Of a stretch of 64,000 nt of DNA, positions 1 to 7,537 are shown piece after piece (position 1 is the stretch's first letter; every line of letters starts with the position of its first letter). The position numbers were made by a program, and so were the translations under genes. The notes below the pieces were generated by a model. That model made no database searches. It worked only from the letters and a program-made list of their open reading frames with translations, and was not told the origin of the DNA. Origin of the DNA: Pseudomonas sp. PSKL.D1 (GTDB lineage: Bacteria > Pseudomonadota > Gammaproteobacteria > Pseudomonadales > Pseudomonadaceae). Location: positions 558,001 to 622,000 of the forward strand of contig NZ_CP118607.1 of the NCBI RefSeq assembly GCF_028898945.1, read 5' to 3'.

Positions 1-837
1 CCGGTGTGCATGCACCAGGACCACGGCACCAGCCCTGACGTGTGCCAGCGCTCCATCCAGCTGGGCTTCAGCTCGGTGATGATGGACGGCTCGCTGGGCG
101 AAGACGGCAAGACCCCGACCGACTACGAGTACAACGTACGCGTTACCCAGCAAACCGTTGCCATGGCTCACGCCTGCGGCGTTTCGGTTGAAGGCGAGCT
201 GGGCTGCCTGGGTTCGCTGGAAACCGGCATGGCCGGTGAAGAAGACGGCATTGGCGCCGAAGGCGTGCTGGACCACAGCCAGATGCTGACCGACCCGGAA
301 GAAGCCGCGGACTTCGTCAAGAAGACCCAGGTAGACGCCCTGGCCATCGCCATCGGTACCAGCCACGGTGCCTACAAGTTCACCAAGCCGCCTACCGGTG
401 ACGTGCTTGCCATCGACCGCATCAAGGAAATCCACAAGCGCATCCCTAACACCCACCTGGTAATGCACGGTTCGTCGTCGGTACCGCAAGAGTGGCTGGC
501 GATCATCAACCAGTACGGCGGCGACATCAAGGAAACCTACGGCGTACCGGTTGAAGAAATCGTCGAAGGCATCAAGCACGGCGTGCGCAAGGTCAACATC
601 GATACCGACCTGCGCCTGGCCTCCACCGGTGCCATGCGTCGCCTGATGGCGCAGAACCCGAGCGAGTTCGACCCGCGCAAGTTCTTCGGTGAAACCGTAA
701 AAGCCATGCGTGACGTGTGCATCGCCCGTTACGAAGCCTTCGGCACCGCCGGCAATGCCTCGAAGATCAAGCCGATCTCCCTGGAAGGCATGTTCCAGCG
801 CTACCTGAAAGGTGAGTTGGCTGCCAAGGTCAACTGA
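1..837 (+). CDS. fda: Fructose-bisphosphate aldolase, class II (5' end outside the window)
   Basis: This zinc-dependent aldolase interconverts fructose 1,6-bisphosphate with dihydroxyacetone phosphate and glyceraldehyde 3-phosphate in central carbon metabolism. The frame is open from base 1 and the sequence begins in mid-domain at [10 protein letters not shown], so the N-terminal part (roughly 75 residues by family length) lies upstream. QDHG and VMHGSSS supply histidines of the metal site, and [11 protein letters not shown] is the phosphate-binding strand typical of class II enzymes. The C-terminus is complete, and a strong intrinsic terminator follows 15 bases after the stop. In Pseudomonas the enzyme works mainly in the gluconeogenic direction, because phosphofructokinase is missing; that is family knowledge, not seen here. 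Confidence 0.95.
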   Translation, partial: PVCMHQDHGTSPDVCQRSIQLGFSSVMMDGSLGEDGKTPTDYEYNVRVTQQTVAMAHACGVSVEGELGCLGSLETGMAGEEDGIGAEGVLDHSQMLTDPEEAADFVKKTQVDALAIAIGTSHGAYKFTKPPTGDVLAIDRIKEIHKRIPNTHLVMHGSSSVPQEWLAIINQYGGDIKETYGVPVEEIVEGIKHGVRKVNIDTDLRLASTGAMRRLMAQNPSEFDPRKFFGETVKAMRDVCIARYEAFGTAGNASKIKPISLEGMFQRYLKGELAAKVN

Positions 838-851
838 TCCATCGGTGGAAC

Positions 852-880
852 AAAAAACCCGCAGAAATGCGGGTTTTTTT
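852..880 (+). terminator. Intrinsic terminator after fda
   Basis: A GC-rich stem CCCGC/GCGGG with loop AGAAAT is flanked by six A and seven T. The complementary A and T runs mean it could also work on the other strand. It separates fda from cfcR. Confidence 0.9.
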
Positions 881-953
881 ATGGGCAGGTGCAACCCAAA
901 CGACCGTTAGTCGACTACCCTTAAATTTATGCACTGATAGCGTTCTGATTGCA

Positions 954-981
954 TTGCGTGTTGCAAGCTCGAGACTAGAGT
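954..981 (+). promoter_or_regulatory. Possible RpoS-type promoter of cfcR
   Basis: CTAGAGT at 975-981 resembles the extended -10 element of stationary-phase sigma factor promoters (CTAYACT), with TTGCGT at 954-959 as a poor -35. Expression of cfcR in P. putida is known to depend on RpoS, which is why I looked for this. The match is imperfect and other A/T-rich hexamers are nearby. Confidence 0.3.
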
Positions 982-1030
982 GTTAATCGGATCCAATAAA
1001 GGATGAAGTCCGTCACAAAAGAGAAGCAGC

Positions 1031-3151
1031 ATGGATCGCGCTTACCCTCAAACACCAGAGGCCAACTCGGTACTTCTGGTGGTAGACGATTACCCTGAAA
1101 ACCTCATCAGCATGCGGGCATTGCTGGCGCGTACGGATTGGCAGGTGTTGACGGCAAGCTCCGGCATGGAAGCCCTGAGTGCTTTGCTGGAGAACGAAGT
1201 CGACCTGGTATTGCTGGACGTACAGATGCCAGAAATGGATGGGTTCGAGGTCGCTCGCCTGATGCGTGGCAGCCAGCGTACGCGGCTGACGCCCATTATT
1301 TTCCTGACGGCCAACGAGCAGTCGGATGCCGCTGTGCTCAAAGGCTACGCCAGTGGCGCAGTGGATTACTTGTTCAAGCCGTTCGACCCGCAGATCCTCA
1401 AGCCCAAGGTGCAGGCGCAGCTGGATCAGCAACGCAATCGGCGCATGCTGCAGCGGCTGACGCGCGAACTGGAAGCGGCCAGGGCCTTCAATGCGTCAAT
1501 CCTGGAAAACGCTGCCGAAGGCATTCTGGTGGTAGGTGCCCAGGGCATTATCAGCTTTGCCAACCCTGCTGTTTCTGCACTGCTCGAAGCGCCGGTGGAT
1601 CAGCTGCGGGGCGTGCAGCTGCTGGATTTGGTGCAATTGCCCAATGCCACCCTGTGGAGCGAGTCTGAATTTCTTCAGGCGTATCTGGCCCGGCGCATTT
1701 TCCGTGTGCACGATGCCCATTTGCGTACCGTAAGTGGCCATCTGGTGCCGGTAGCACTGTCGTGTGCGCCACTGCCCGCCGATCAGCAAGCAATGGTGGT
1801 CACGGTGCTGGACATGTCGGTGGTGCGCAACCTCCACCAGCAACTCGAGTACCAGGCCGTTACCGACCCCCTCACCGGACTGCTGAATCGCCGCGGCTTC
1901 TACCAGGCTGCCGAGGGCGTGTTGTTGCGCAACGAGTTCTCGGACAAGACCCAGGCCCTGATGTACATGGACCTGGATGGCTTCAAGCGGATCAATGACT
2001 CGCTTGGCCATGATGCTGGCGACAAAGTGCTGCGCTGGGTTGCCGAGCAGTTCAAGGACTGCCTGGGCAATGAAGCGCTGCTGGCACGAATGGGTGGGGA
2101 TGAATTTACTGCGTTGTTCGATAACCTGCCCTATCCGGAGCAGGCCGGGCGTTATGCCGAACAGCTGCTTGAACGTATGTCTGCCCAGCCCCAGCTCGAT
2201 GGGCTGGAGGTTTCGTTGGGTGTCAGCATCGGCATCGCTACGTACCCGGACTGCGGCTCCAGCGTCGAGGGCCTGTTGCGCGCCGCCGATGCGGCGATGT
2301 ATGCGGCCAAGCAATCCGGGCGCCAGCAGTATCGCTTCTATGACCAGGAGCTCAATGGCCGGGCGCGTTCGCGCCTGATGCTCGAAGACAGTGTGCGCGC
2401 CGCGGTGGAGTCCCATGACTTCAGCCTGGTGTACCAACCGCAGGTGAGCTTCGCCGATGGCCACTTGCGCGGCTTCGAAGCCTTGTTGCGTTGGCAGCAC
2501 CCCAGCGTTGGCGATGTGCCGCCAGGGCTGTTTATTCCGTTGCTGGAGGAAGCCCGGCTGATCAACCGCCTGGCAAGCTGGATCTACCGCCAGGGCGCGG
2601 CTCAGCGCCAGGCCTGGTATGGGCACTTTGCCCCCGAGTTGGTACTGGGTATCAGCCTTAGCCGTGCGCAGTTCGTCATGCCAGGTTTGGTGGATGAATT
2701 GCAGCGGGTTGTCGAGGAATACCAATTGAACCCGGCACAGCTTGAAGTGGAAGTGGCGGAAACCTCGCTGATGTACAACATCGATGCCGCGGTCAAACAG
2801 ATCCATCGCCTGCGCGAGCTTGGCGTGCGCGTGGCGCTGGACGACTTTGGTGCAGGCGACTGTTCGTTGCGCATGCTGCGCGACTTGCCCATCGATACCC
2901 TCAAACTCGACCGCCATCTGGTCGCCCGCCTGCCTGACTCTGCAGCCGATGCAGCGCTGGTTCGCAGCGTCATTGCCCTGTGCGGGGACTACGACATCAC
3001 GGTCATTGCAGAGGGGGTGGAAACAGTCGACCAAGCTGCGTGGCTGAAAGCAAACGGTTGCGCTTATGTGCAGGGTTTTCTGGTGGCATACCCGATGACG
3101 GCAGCAGATGCGAGTGGCTTCTCGGCGATTTTTTCCTGGCCCAGGCCCTGA
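1031..3151 (+). CDS. cfcR: CfcR-type response regulator, REC-PAS-GGDEF-EAL
   Basis: This 706-residue cytoplasmic protein controls cyclic di-GMP. The order is a receiver domain (about 14-135, phosphoacceptor Asp in LLDVQMPEMDG, conserved Lys in FKPFDP), a PAS domain (about 150-265), a GGDEF domain with an intact GGDEF motif (about 280-440) and an EAL domain (about 455-700). The GGDEF side looks active. The EAL side keeps FEALLRW, the DDFGAG loop and the AEGVE glutamate, but the metal-binding Asn of the usual NLS motif is Ser (ISLS). The gene lies beside fda as in P. putida KT2440, where CfcR is an RpoS-dependent diguanylate cyclase acting with the hybrid kinase CfcA (recalled). The start codon follows GAGAAG. 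Confidence 0.88.
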   Translation: MDRAYPQTPEANSVLLVVDDYPENLISMRALLARTDWQVLTASSGMEALSALLENEVDLVLLDVQMPEMDGFEVARLMRGSQRTRLTPIIFLTANEQSDAAVLKGYASGAVDYLFKPFDPQILKPKVQAQLDQQRNRRMLQRLTRELEAARAFNASILENAAEGILVVGAQGIISFANPAVSALLEAPVDQLRGVQLLDLVQLPNATLWSESEFLQAYLARRIFRVHDAHLRTVSGHLVPVALSCAPLPADQQAMVVTVLDMSVVRNLHQQLEYQAVTDPLTGLLNRRGFYQAAEGVLLRNEFSDKTQALMYMDLDGFKRINDSLGHDAGDKVLRWVAEQFKDCLGNEALLARMGGDEFTALFDNLPYPEQAGRYAEQLLERMSAQPQLDGLEVSLGVSIGIATYPDCGSSVEGLLRAADAAMYAAKQSGRQQYRFYDQELNGRARSRLMLEDSVRAAVESHDFSLVYQPQVSFADGHLRGFEALLRWQHPSVGDVPPGLFIPLLEEARLINRLASWIYRQGAAQRQAWYGHFAPELVLGISLSRAQFVMPGLVDELQRVVEEYQLNPAQLEVEVAETSLMYNIDAAVKQIHRLRELGVRVALDDFGAGDCSLRMLRDLPIDTLKLDRHLVARLPDSAADAALVRSVIALCGDYDITVIAEGVETVDQAAWLKANGCAYVQGFLVAYPMTAADASGFSAIFSWPRP

Positions 3152-3190
3152 TTGGCTAGAATCGGCTTTCGTTACACCGAAAGCCGTGCC

Positions 3191-3691
3191 ATGACCGAAT
3201 TACGCTACTTGCAAGCCTACCCGCCGCACCTGCAGGAACAGGTACGCCAGATGATCGCCAGCGACCGCCTGGGCGATTACCTGCAACGCCGCTACCCTGG
3301 CCGCCATGACGTGCAGAGCGACAAGGCACTGTATGGCTACGCTCAGGACCTGCGCCAGCAATATCTGCGCAGTGCGCCCAGCCTGGACAAAGTGCTGTTC
3401 GACAACCGCCTGGACCTGACCCACCGTGCGCTGGGGCTGAACACGGCGGTATCGCGCGTGCAGGGCGGCAAGCTCAAGGCCAAGAAGGAAATCCGCATCG
3501 CCTCGCTGTTCAAGGAAGCCGCGCCGCAGTTTTTGCGCATGATCGTGGTGCATGAACTGGCGCACCTGCGTGAGCGTGACCACAACAAAGCGTTCTACCA
3601 GCTCTGCCAGCACATGGAGCCGGACTACCATCAACTGGAATTCGACCTGCGCGTGTACCTGACCTATCGGGAGCTGCCAGGCAACCTGTAA
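3191..3691 (+). CDS. YgjP-like (SprT/DUF45 type) zinc metallopeptidase
   Basis: This 166-residue protein carries a gluzincin-type zinc motif HELAHLRERDH, with zinc ligands His121 and His125 and catalytic Glu122, followed by a helix with further polar residues (FYQLCQHMEPDYH). This arrangement is typical of the YgjP/M48-like metal-dependent hydrolase group. No signal peptide is seen, so it is probably cytoplasmic. The frame stays open upstream of 3191, but the first ATG preceding a conserved-looking start (MTELRYLQ) is at 3191. It ends 12 bases before the next gene and is probably co-transcribed with it. The substrate is unknown. Confidence 0.8.
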   Translation: MTELRYLQAYPPHLQEQVRQMIASDRLGDYLQRRYPGRHDVQSDKALYGYAQDLRQQYLRSAPSLDKVLFDNRLDLTHRALGLNTAVSRVQGGKLKAKKEIRIASLFKEAAPQFLRMIVVHELAHLRERDHNKAFYQLCQHMEPDYHQLEFDLRVYLTYRELPGNL

Positions 3692-3703
3692 GGACCAAGC
3701 AGC

Positions 3704-4000
3704 ATGGATGTGAGCAAGACCAAGAGCAGCTTCTACCGCCGTTTGTACGTGGCCTGGCTGATCGACAGCCAGACCGCCACCAGCGTGCCTGCGTTGATGG
3801 AGGCCACCGGCATGCCGCGACGCACCGCCCAGGACACCATTACCGCACTGGCCGACCTGGACATCGTCTGTGTGTTCGAACAGCAGGAAGGGGCGCGCAA
3901 TCATGCCGGGCATTACCGGGTTCATGATTGGGGCGCCATCGACAAGCAGTGGATCATCCAGCATCTTCGGCAAATTCGCGAAGTGTTGGGTTACCCCTGA
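3704..4000 (+). CDS. Small winged helix-turn-helix protein
   Basis: This 98-residue basic protein has an N-terminal half that reads as a winged-helix DNA-binding domain. Helices around SVPALMEATGMPRRTAQDTI form the turn and recognition helix, and the following ADLDIVCVFEQQEG would be the wing. It resembles the HTH_43-like winged-helix proteins of gammaproteobacteria, though I cannot confirm the family. A Shine-Dalgarno AAGGA lies upstream of the ATG. It sits close behind the metallopeptidase gene, so the two may form one transcript. The target genes are not evident. Confidence 0.75.
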   Translation: MDVSKTKSSFYRRLYVAWLIDSQTATSVPALMEATGMPRRTAQDTITALADLDIVCVFEQQEGARNHAGHYRVHDWGAIDKQWIIQHLRQIREVLGYP

Positions 4001-4042
4001 GCGTTTTGAAACTCCCCACGACGATTCATCAGGAAACCTTGA

Positions 4043-4678
4043 ATGTCAGTAAGCCGGCAGGCCATTTCCCCCCGCTTCAGCAACTACGCCGCCATGGCCG
4101 ATGGTGTCGCAACCCTGTTGTTCCCCCACGCGGAGGTTGTGGTGCACGACCTACGCAGCCAGACCGTGGTGCACATCGCCAACAACATCTCCAAGCGCCA
4201 GCTGGGGGATGATTCGGCGCTGGATGACCTGCCTGCCGAACTGGACGCCACCACGCCGTTGGGGCCATATGAAAAGCTCAACTGGAATGGCCAGAAAATT
4301 CGCTCCATCAGCAGTGTGATGGTCGATGAGACGGGGCAACCCGAGGCGCTGCTTTGCATCAACTTCAATGTTTCGGTGCTTGAACAGGCCAAGCACGCGC
4401 TGGACCTGTTCTTTCAGGCCAGCCGTTTGTTGCCTCAGCCGGATGTGTTGTTCCGTGACGACTGGCAGGAGCGCATCAATACTTTCCTGCATGGTTGGCT
4501 GCAAGAGCGGGGGTTGGGTCTTGGCGCGCTTGACCGTGAGCAGAAGCGGCAGTTGGTGGAAGCGCTGCACGGTGAGGGGGCGTTCCGCGGCAAGAGTGCC
4601 ATCGATTATGTGGCCAACGTGCTTGGTATGGGGCGTGCCACCGTTTACAAGTACGTGAAGGCTGCCCGCGAGATGTGA
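4043..4678 (+). CDS. YheO/DauR-type PAS-HTH transcriptional regulator
   Basis: This 211-residue protein has a YheO-like PAS-type sensor domain (about 10-125) with the family signatures TPLGPYEKLNWNGQKIRSISSV and ALLCINFNVS. A C-terminal HTH (about 150-209) ends in GMGRATVYKYVKAAREM. Members such as DauR control amino-acid catabolic operons; DauR itself represses D-arginine catabolism in P. aeruginosa. The gene lies immediately upstream of a dehydratase/OCD-like pair, and a 7-bp inverted repeat (4713-4736) lies between them. I infer that it regulates this pair. It is unlikely to be DauR itself, because no D-arginine dehydrogenase is adjacent. Confidence 0.85.
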   Translation: MSVSRQAISPRFSNYAAMADGVATLLFPHAEVVVHDLRSQTVVHIANNISKRQLGDDSALDDLPAELDATTPLGPYEKLNWNGQKIRSISSVMVDETGQPEALLCINFNVSVLEQAKHALDLFFQASRLLPQPDVLFRDDWQERINTFLHGWLQERGLGLGALDREQKRQLVEALHGEGAFRGKSAIDYVANVLGMGRATVYKYVKAAREM

Positions 4679-4712
4679 CGCGGTGTCTCGGCAAGCTTGA
4701 TGTTCGTGGATT

Positions 4713-4736
4713 AATATTCTACGGTAGACGAATATT
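4713..4736. promoter_or_regulatory. Candidate operator, inverted repeat AATATTC-N10-GAATATT
   Basis: Two perfect 7-bp half sites, AATATTC at 4713-4719 and GAATATT at 4730-4736, are separated by 10 bases. The element is very AT-rich within GC-rich surroundings and lies 30 bases before the start of the dehydratase gene. Its position suits a dimeric regulator, most simply the YheO-like protein encoded just upstream. It may overlap the promoter -10 region. Confidence 0.5.
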
Positions 4737-4765
4737 CTATTTGTCCGTCGCTGGAGAGCCTGCCC

Positions 4766-5743
4766 ATGGCAATTGCTGACGCCGATCTCGATTCACTGTT
4801 CCAGGCCATCTTCCAGGCCCATCTGGCGATGCGGCCGCAAGTGGCTGTAACGCCACTTATCCACAGCCCTGCGCTTTCGGCCATCACGGGCTGCACCGTG
4901 CACCTCAAGTGCGAGCATTTGCAGCACACCGGTTCATTCAAATTTCGTGGTGCCAGCAACAAGTTGCGTTTGCTGGACGCGCAGCAGCGCAAGGATGGGG
5001 TGATTACCGCGTCCTCCGGCAACCATGGGCAGGGGCTGGCACTGGCCGGGCGCTTGCTGGGCGTGCCGGTGAGAGTTTTTGTCAGTGCCGACGCGTCGCC
5101 GGTCAAGATCGAGGCCATGCGTGCATTCGGGGCTGAGGTGACGCTGCTGGATTGCGACCCGCTGCAAGTCGAACTTGAGGCCGGTCGCCAGGCGAGGTTG
5201 CAGGGCAAGCCGTTCGTATCGCCTTACAATGACCTGCAGATCATCGCCGGGCAGGGCACCATCGGCATGGAGCTGGCAGAACAGGCATGGGGCCTGGATG
5301 CGGTGTTCGTGGCGGTTGGGGGTGGTGGCATGGTGTCTGGTATCGCTGCCGCGCTGCATCGCCTGAAACCGTCAGTCGAAATCATTGGTTGCTGGCCGGC
5401 CAATGCCCCGACGCTCAAGCGCTCGCTGGAAGCCGGTGAAATTATCGAAATGGCAGAGTCGCCAACCCTTTCGGACGGTACCGCAGGTGGTGTCGAGCCG
5501 GGCGCCGTCACCTTTGGCTTATGCCAGCGTCTGCTGAGCCGGCAGGTAGAGGTCAGCGAAGATGAGATCCGGGCGGCAATGCGCGATGTGGCTACCCATG
5601 AACGCTGGATTATCGAAGGGGCTGCTGCCGTTGCATTGGCTGGCATGAAGCAGCTGGCAAAAGACTACCAGGGTAAAAATGTGGCCGTTGTGCTCTGCGG
5701 GCGCAACATCCAGCTGGAGAAGTTTCTGGGGGCCATTGCATGA
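4766..5743 (+). CDS. PLP-dependent threonine/hydroxyaspartate dehydratase-like protein
   Basis: This 325-residue fold-type II PLP enzyme is of the serine racemase/threonine dehydratase group. The Schiff-base lysine is Lys59 in GSFKFRGASNK, followed by SSGNHGQG. The glycine-rich cofactor phosphate loop is VGGGGMVSG near residue 183. No C-terminal ACT domain is present, so it is not biosynthetic IlvA. It overlaps the following OCD-like gene by four bases (ATGA), which implies coordinated synthesis. This pairing is known as EutB-EutC in ectoine degradation and as BhcB-BhcD in the beta-hydroxyaspartate pathway. A hydroxy-amino-acid ammonia-lyase is therefore likely, but the substrate cannot be read from sequence. 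Confidence 0.82.
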   Translation: MAIADADLDSLFQAIFQAHLAMRPQVAVTPLIHSPALSAITGCTVHLKCEHLQHTGSFKFRGASNKLRLLDAQQRKDGVITASSGNHGQGLALAGRLLGVPVRVFVSADASPVKIEAMRAFGAEVTLLDCDPLQVELEAGRQARLQGKPFVSPYNDLQIIAGQGTIGMELAEQAWGLDAVFVAVGGGGMVSGIAAALHRLKPSVEIIGCWPANAPTLKRSLEAGEIIEMAESPTLSDGTAGGVEPGAVTFGLCQRLLSRQVEVSEDEIRAAMRDVATHERWIIEGAAAVALAGMKQLAKDYQGKNVAVVLCGRNIQLEKFLGAIA

Positions 5744-6693
5744 AGGTCTTCAACAGGCAGGCCATCGCGCAACACCTGGACCTGGATGATGCCGAAGCGC
5801 GTCTTGCGCAGGGCTTCATGGCTTATTCGGCGGGCAAGGTCCAGGTGCCGCCGGTTCAGGCTTTCAGCTTTGCCCAGGCCAATGGTGATTGCTGTATTAA
5901 ATCTGCCTGGCTGGAAGGCAGCGATACCTTCACCGTCAAGGTTTCCACAGGCTTCTACGACAACCCAGCGCTGGGGCTGGACAGCAACGATGGGCTGATG
6001 CTGGTACTGAGTGCCTGCAACGGCCAGCCCTTGGCGCTGCTGGCCGATCAAGGCTGGCTGACCAGCGTGCGTACGGCTCTGGCTGGCCGTATCGTGGCGC
6101 GCGTGCTGGCGCCTGCCAGGGTCGAGGCGATTGGCGTGCTGGGCACTGGAAGCCAGGCGCGGCTGCAACTTGAGTACTTGAAGGCTGTGACCGAGTGCCG
6201 TGAGGTGATCGTGTGGGGGCGCAGTGAAGCGGCGCTGAGTGATTACCATGATTTTGCCGAGGCCCTTGGTTTCAACGTGCGTACCACGCTTGAGCCGCAA
6301 GCAGTCGCCCAGGCTGCAAACCTGATCATCTGTGCCACACCGTCCCGTGAACCCCTGCTGATGCGCGACTGGTTGCGCCCGGGTACTCATATCACGGCGG
6401 TGGGTGCCGATGCGTCGGGCAAGCAGGAGCTCGACCCGTGGCTCGTGGCTGCTGCCGACCGGATCGTGGTGGACTCGATCCCGCAGTGCAGCCAGTACGG
6501 CGAAGTTTCCCACGCAGTCAAAGCAGGCATGATCGACTGGCTTGGCCTTGTGGAGCTTGGCCGCGTACTCGACGGCAGCAATCCCGGCCGGGAGCACGAA
6601 GCACAGATAACCCTGGCGGACCTGACCGGCGTTGCCGTGCAGGATGCGCAAATCGCCCGGTGTGCCTACGAAGCGTTGCTTGGATCAAATTAA
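5740..6693 (+). CDS. Ornithine cyclodeaminase/mu-crystallin family protein (EutC/BhcD-like)
   Basis: This 317-residue NAD(P)-dependent protein has the Rossmann motif GVLGTGSQA (about 128-136) and family signatures HITAVGADASGKQELD and DSIPQCSQYGE. The family includes ornithine cyclodeaminase, alanine dehydrogenase, ketimine reductases and iminosuccinate reductase BhcD. Its ATG overlaps the stop of the dehydratase gene. Because the partner is a dehydratase that would release an imine or enamine, reduction of an imino acid product is a reasonable inference. True ornithine cyclodeaminase activity is possible but not favoured by context. Confidence 0.82.
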   Translation: MKVFNRQAIAQHLDLDDAEARLAQGFMAYSAGKVQVPPVQAFSFAQANGDCCIKSAWLEGSDTFTVKVSTGFYDNPALGLDSNDGLMLVLSACNGQPLALLADQGWLTSVRTALAGRIVARVLAPARVEAIGVLGTGSQARLQLEYLKAVTECREVIVWGRSEAALSDYHDFAEALGFNVRTTLEPQAVAQAANLIICATPSREPLLMRDWLRPGTHITAVGADASGKQELDPWLVAAADRIVVDSIPQCSQYGEVSHAVKAGMIDWLGLVELGRVLDGSNPGREHEAQITLADLTGVAVQDAQIARCAYEALLGSN

Positions 6694-6785
6694 AGGCCAT
6701 TTGACACTATTGCATGCTGCCCTTGCGTTGCCCTTGGGTTACTCTGCGGAGTCTGTAGTGCCCACCACTGCAAAAGGACTTGAGC

Positions 6786-7523
6786 ATGCGGCCACTGCTT
6801 TGCGTTCTATGTTTGCTGGGAGTGATGCTGGCAGCGACTGCCTCGGCTGAGGGCAGGTTGCGGCTGGTGGCTGATAACTGGCCACCGTTCAACGATACCG
6901 GCATGCCAGGCGGTGGCCTGGCCACCAGCATCGTCACCACGGCTCTGGCCCGGGCAGGGTATGCCAGTGAGTATGAAGAAGCGCCTTGGGCGCGAGCGCT
7001 GATGGGCGTTACTGAAGGGCGATACGACATTCTCATCAACGCCTGGTACAACGATGCCCGCGCGCAGGTTGGGGACTTTTCCAAAGCCTACCTGAACAAT
7101 CGCATTCGCCTGCTAAAGCGCAAAGGTGACAGCTTTCGCTTCAAGCGCCAGGCCGACCTGTATCCCTACAGCATTGCCGTGGTGCGAGACTATGCCTATT
7201 CCCCGGAATTCGACGGCGACAACCACCTTAACAAAGTGCCCGTGAGCAGTTTCTCTTCAGCTGTGCGCATGTTGGCGGCGGGGAGGGTGGACCTGACCAT
7301 CGAAGATGAGTTTGTGGCGCGGTACAACCTGCAGCGTGAGCCGGAGCAGGTGCGGGACGCGGTGGAGTTTGTAGACCCGCCGCTGGGCGAGAATACCCTG
7401 CATATCCTGGTTAGCCTGAAACATCCGGCGCATCGGCAGATTGTGGAGCGGTTCGAACGGGCCATTGAAGCGATGAAGGCCGATGGCAGTTATGAGCGGC
7501 TGATGCGTCAGCATGGCTTTTGA
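6786..7523 (+). CDS. Periplasmic amino-acid-type solute-binding protein
   Basis: This 245-residue protein starts with a cleavable signal peptide (MRPLLCVLCLLGVMLAATASA) followed by an SBP_bac_3 domain. RLRLVADNWPPFND and the repeated two-lobe pattern are typical of polar amino-acid binding proteins or their PA-family sensors. I chose ATG at 6786 because AAAGGAC precedes it; a TTG two codons upstream is the alternative. No permease or ATPase gene is adjacent, so it is either an orphan binding protein or serves a distant transporter. Its position after the dehydratase/OCD pair suggests a shared substrate, but 92 bases separate them. Confidence 0.8.
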   Translation: MRPLLCVLCLLGVMLAATASAEGRLRLVADNWPPFNDTGMPGGGLATSIVTTALARAGYASEYEEAPWARALMGVTEGRYDILINAWYNDARAQVGDFSKAYLNNRIRLLKRKGDSFRFKRQADLYPYSIAVVRDYAYSPEFDGDNHLNKVPVSSFSSAVRMLAAGRVDLTIEDEFVARYNLQREPEQVRDAVEFVDPPLGENTLHILVSLKHPAHRQIVERFERAIEAMKADGSYERLMRQHGF

Positions 7524-7537
7524 TTGTTGTGCATCAA

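Noticed and set aside
6701..6706. TTGACA, a perfect -35 hexamer before the solute-binding protein gene
   Set aside because: No acceptable -10 lies 16-18 bases downstream, so a promoter cannot be claimed.
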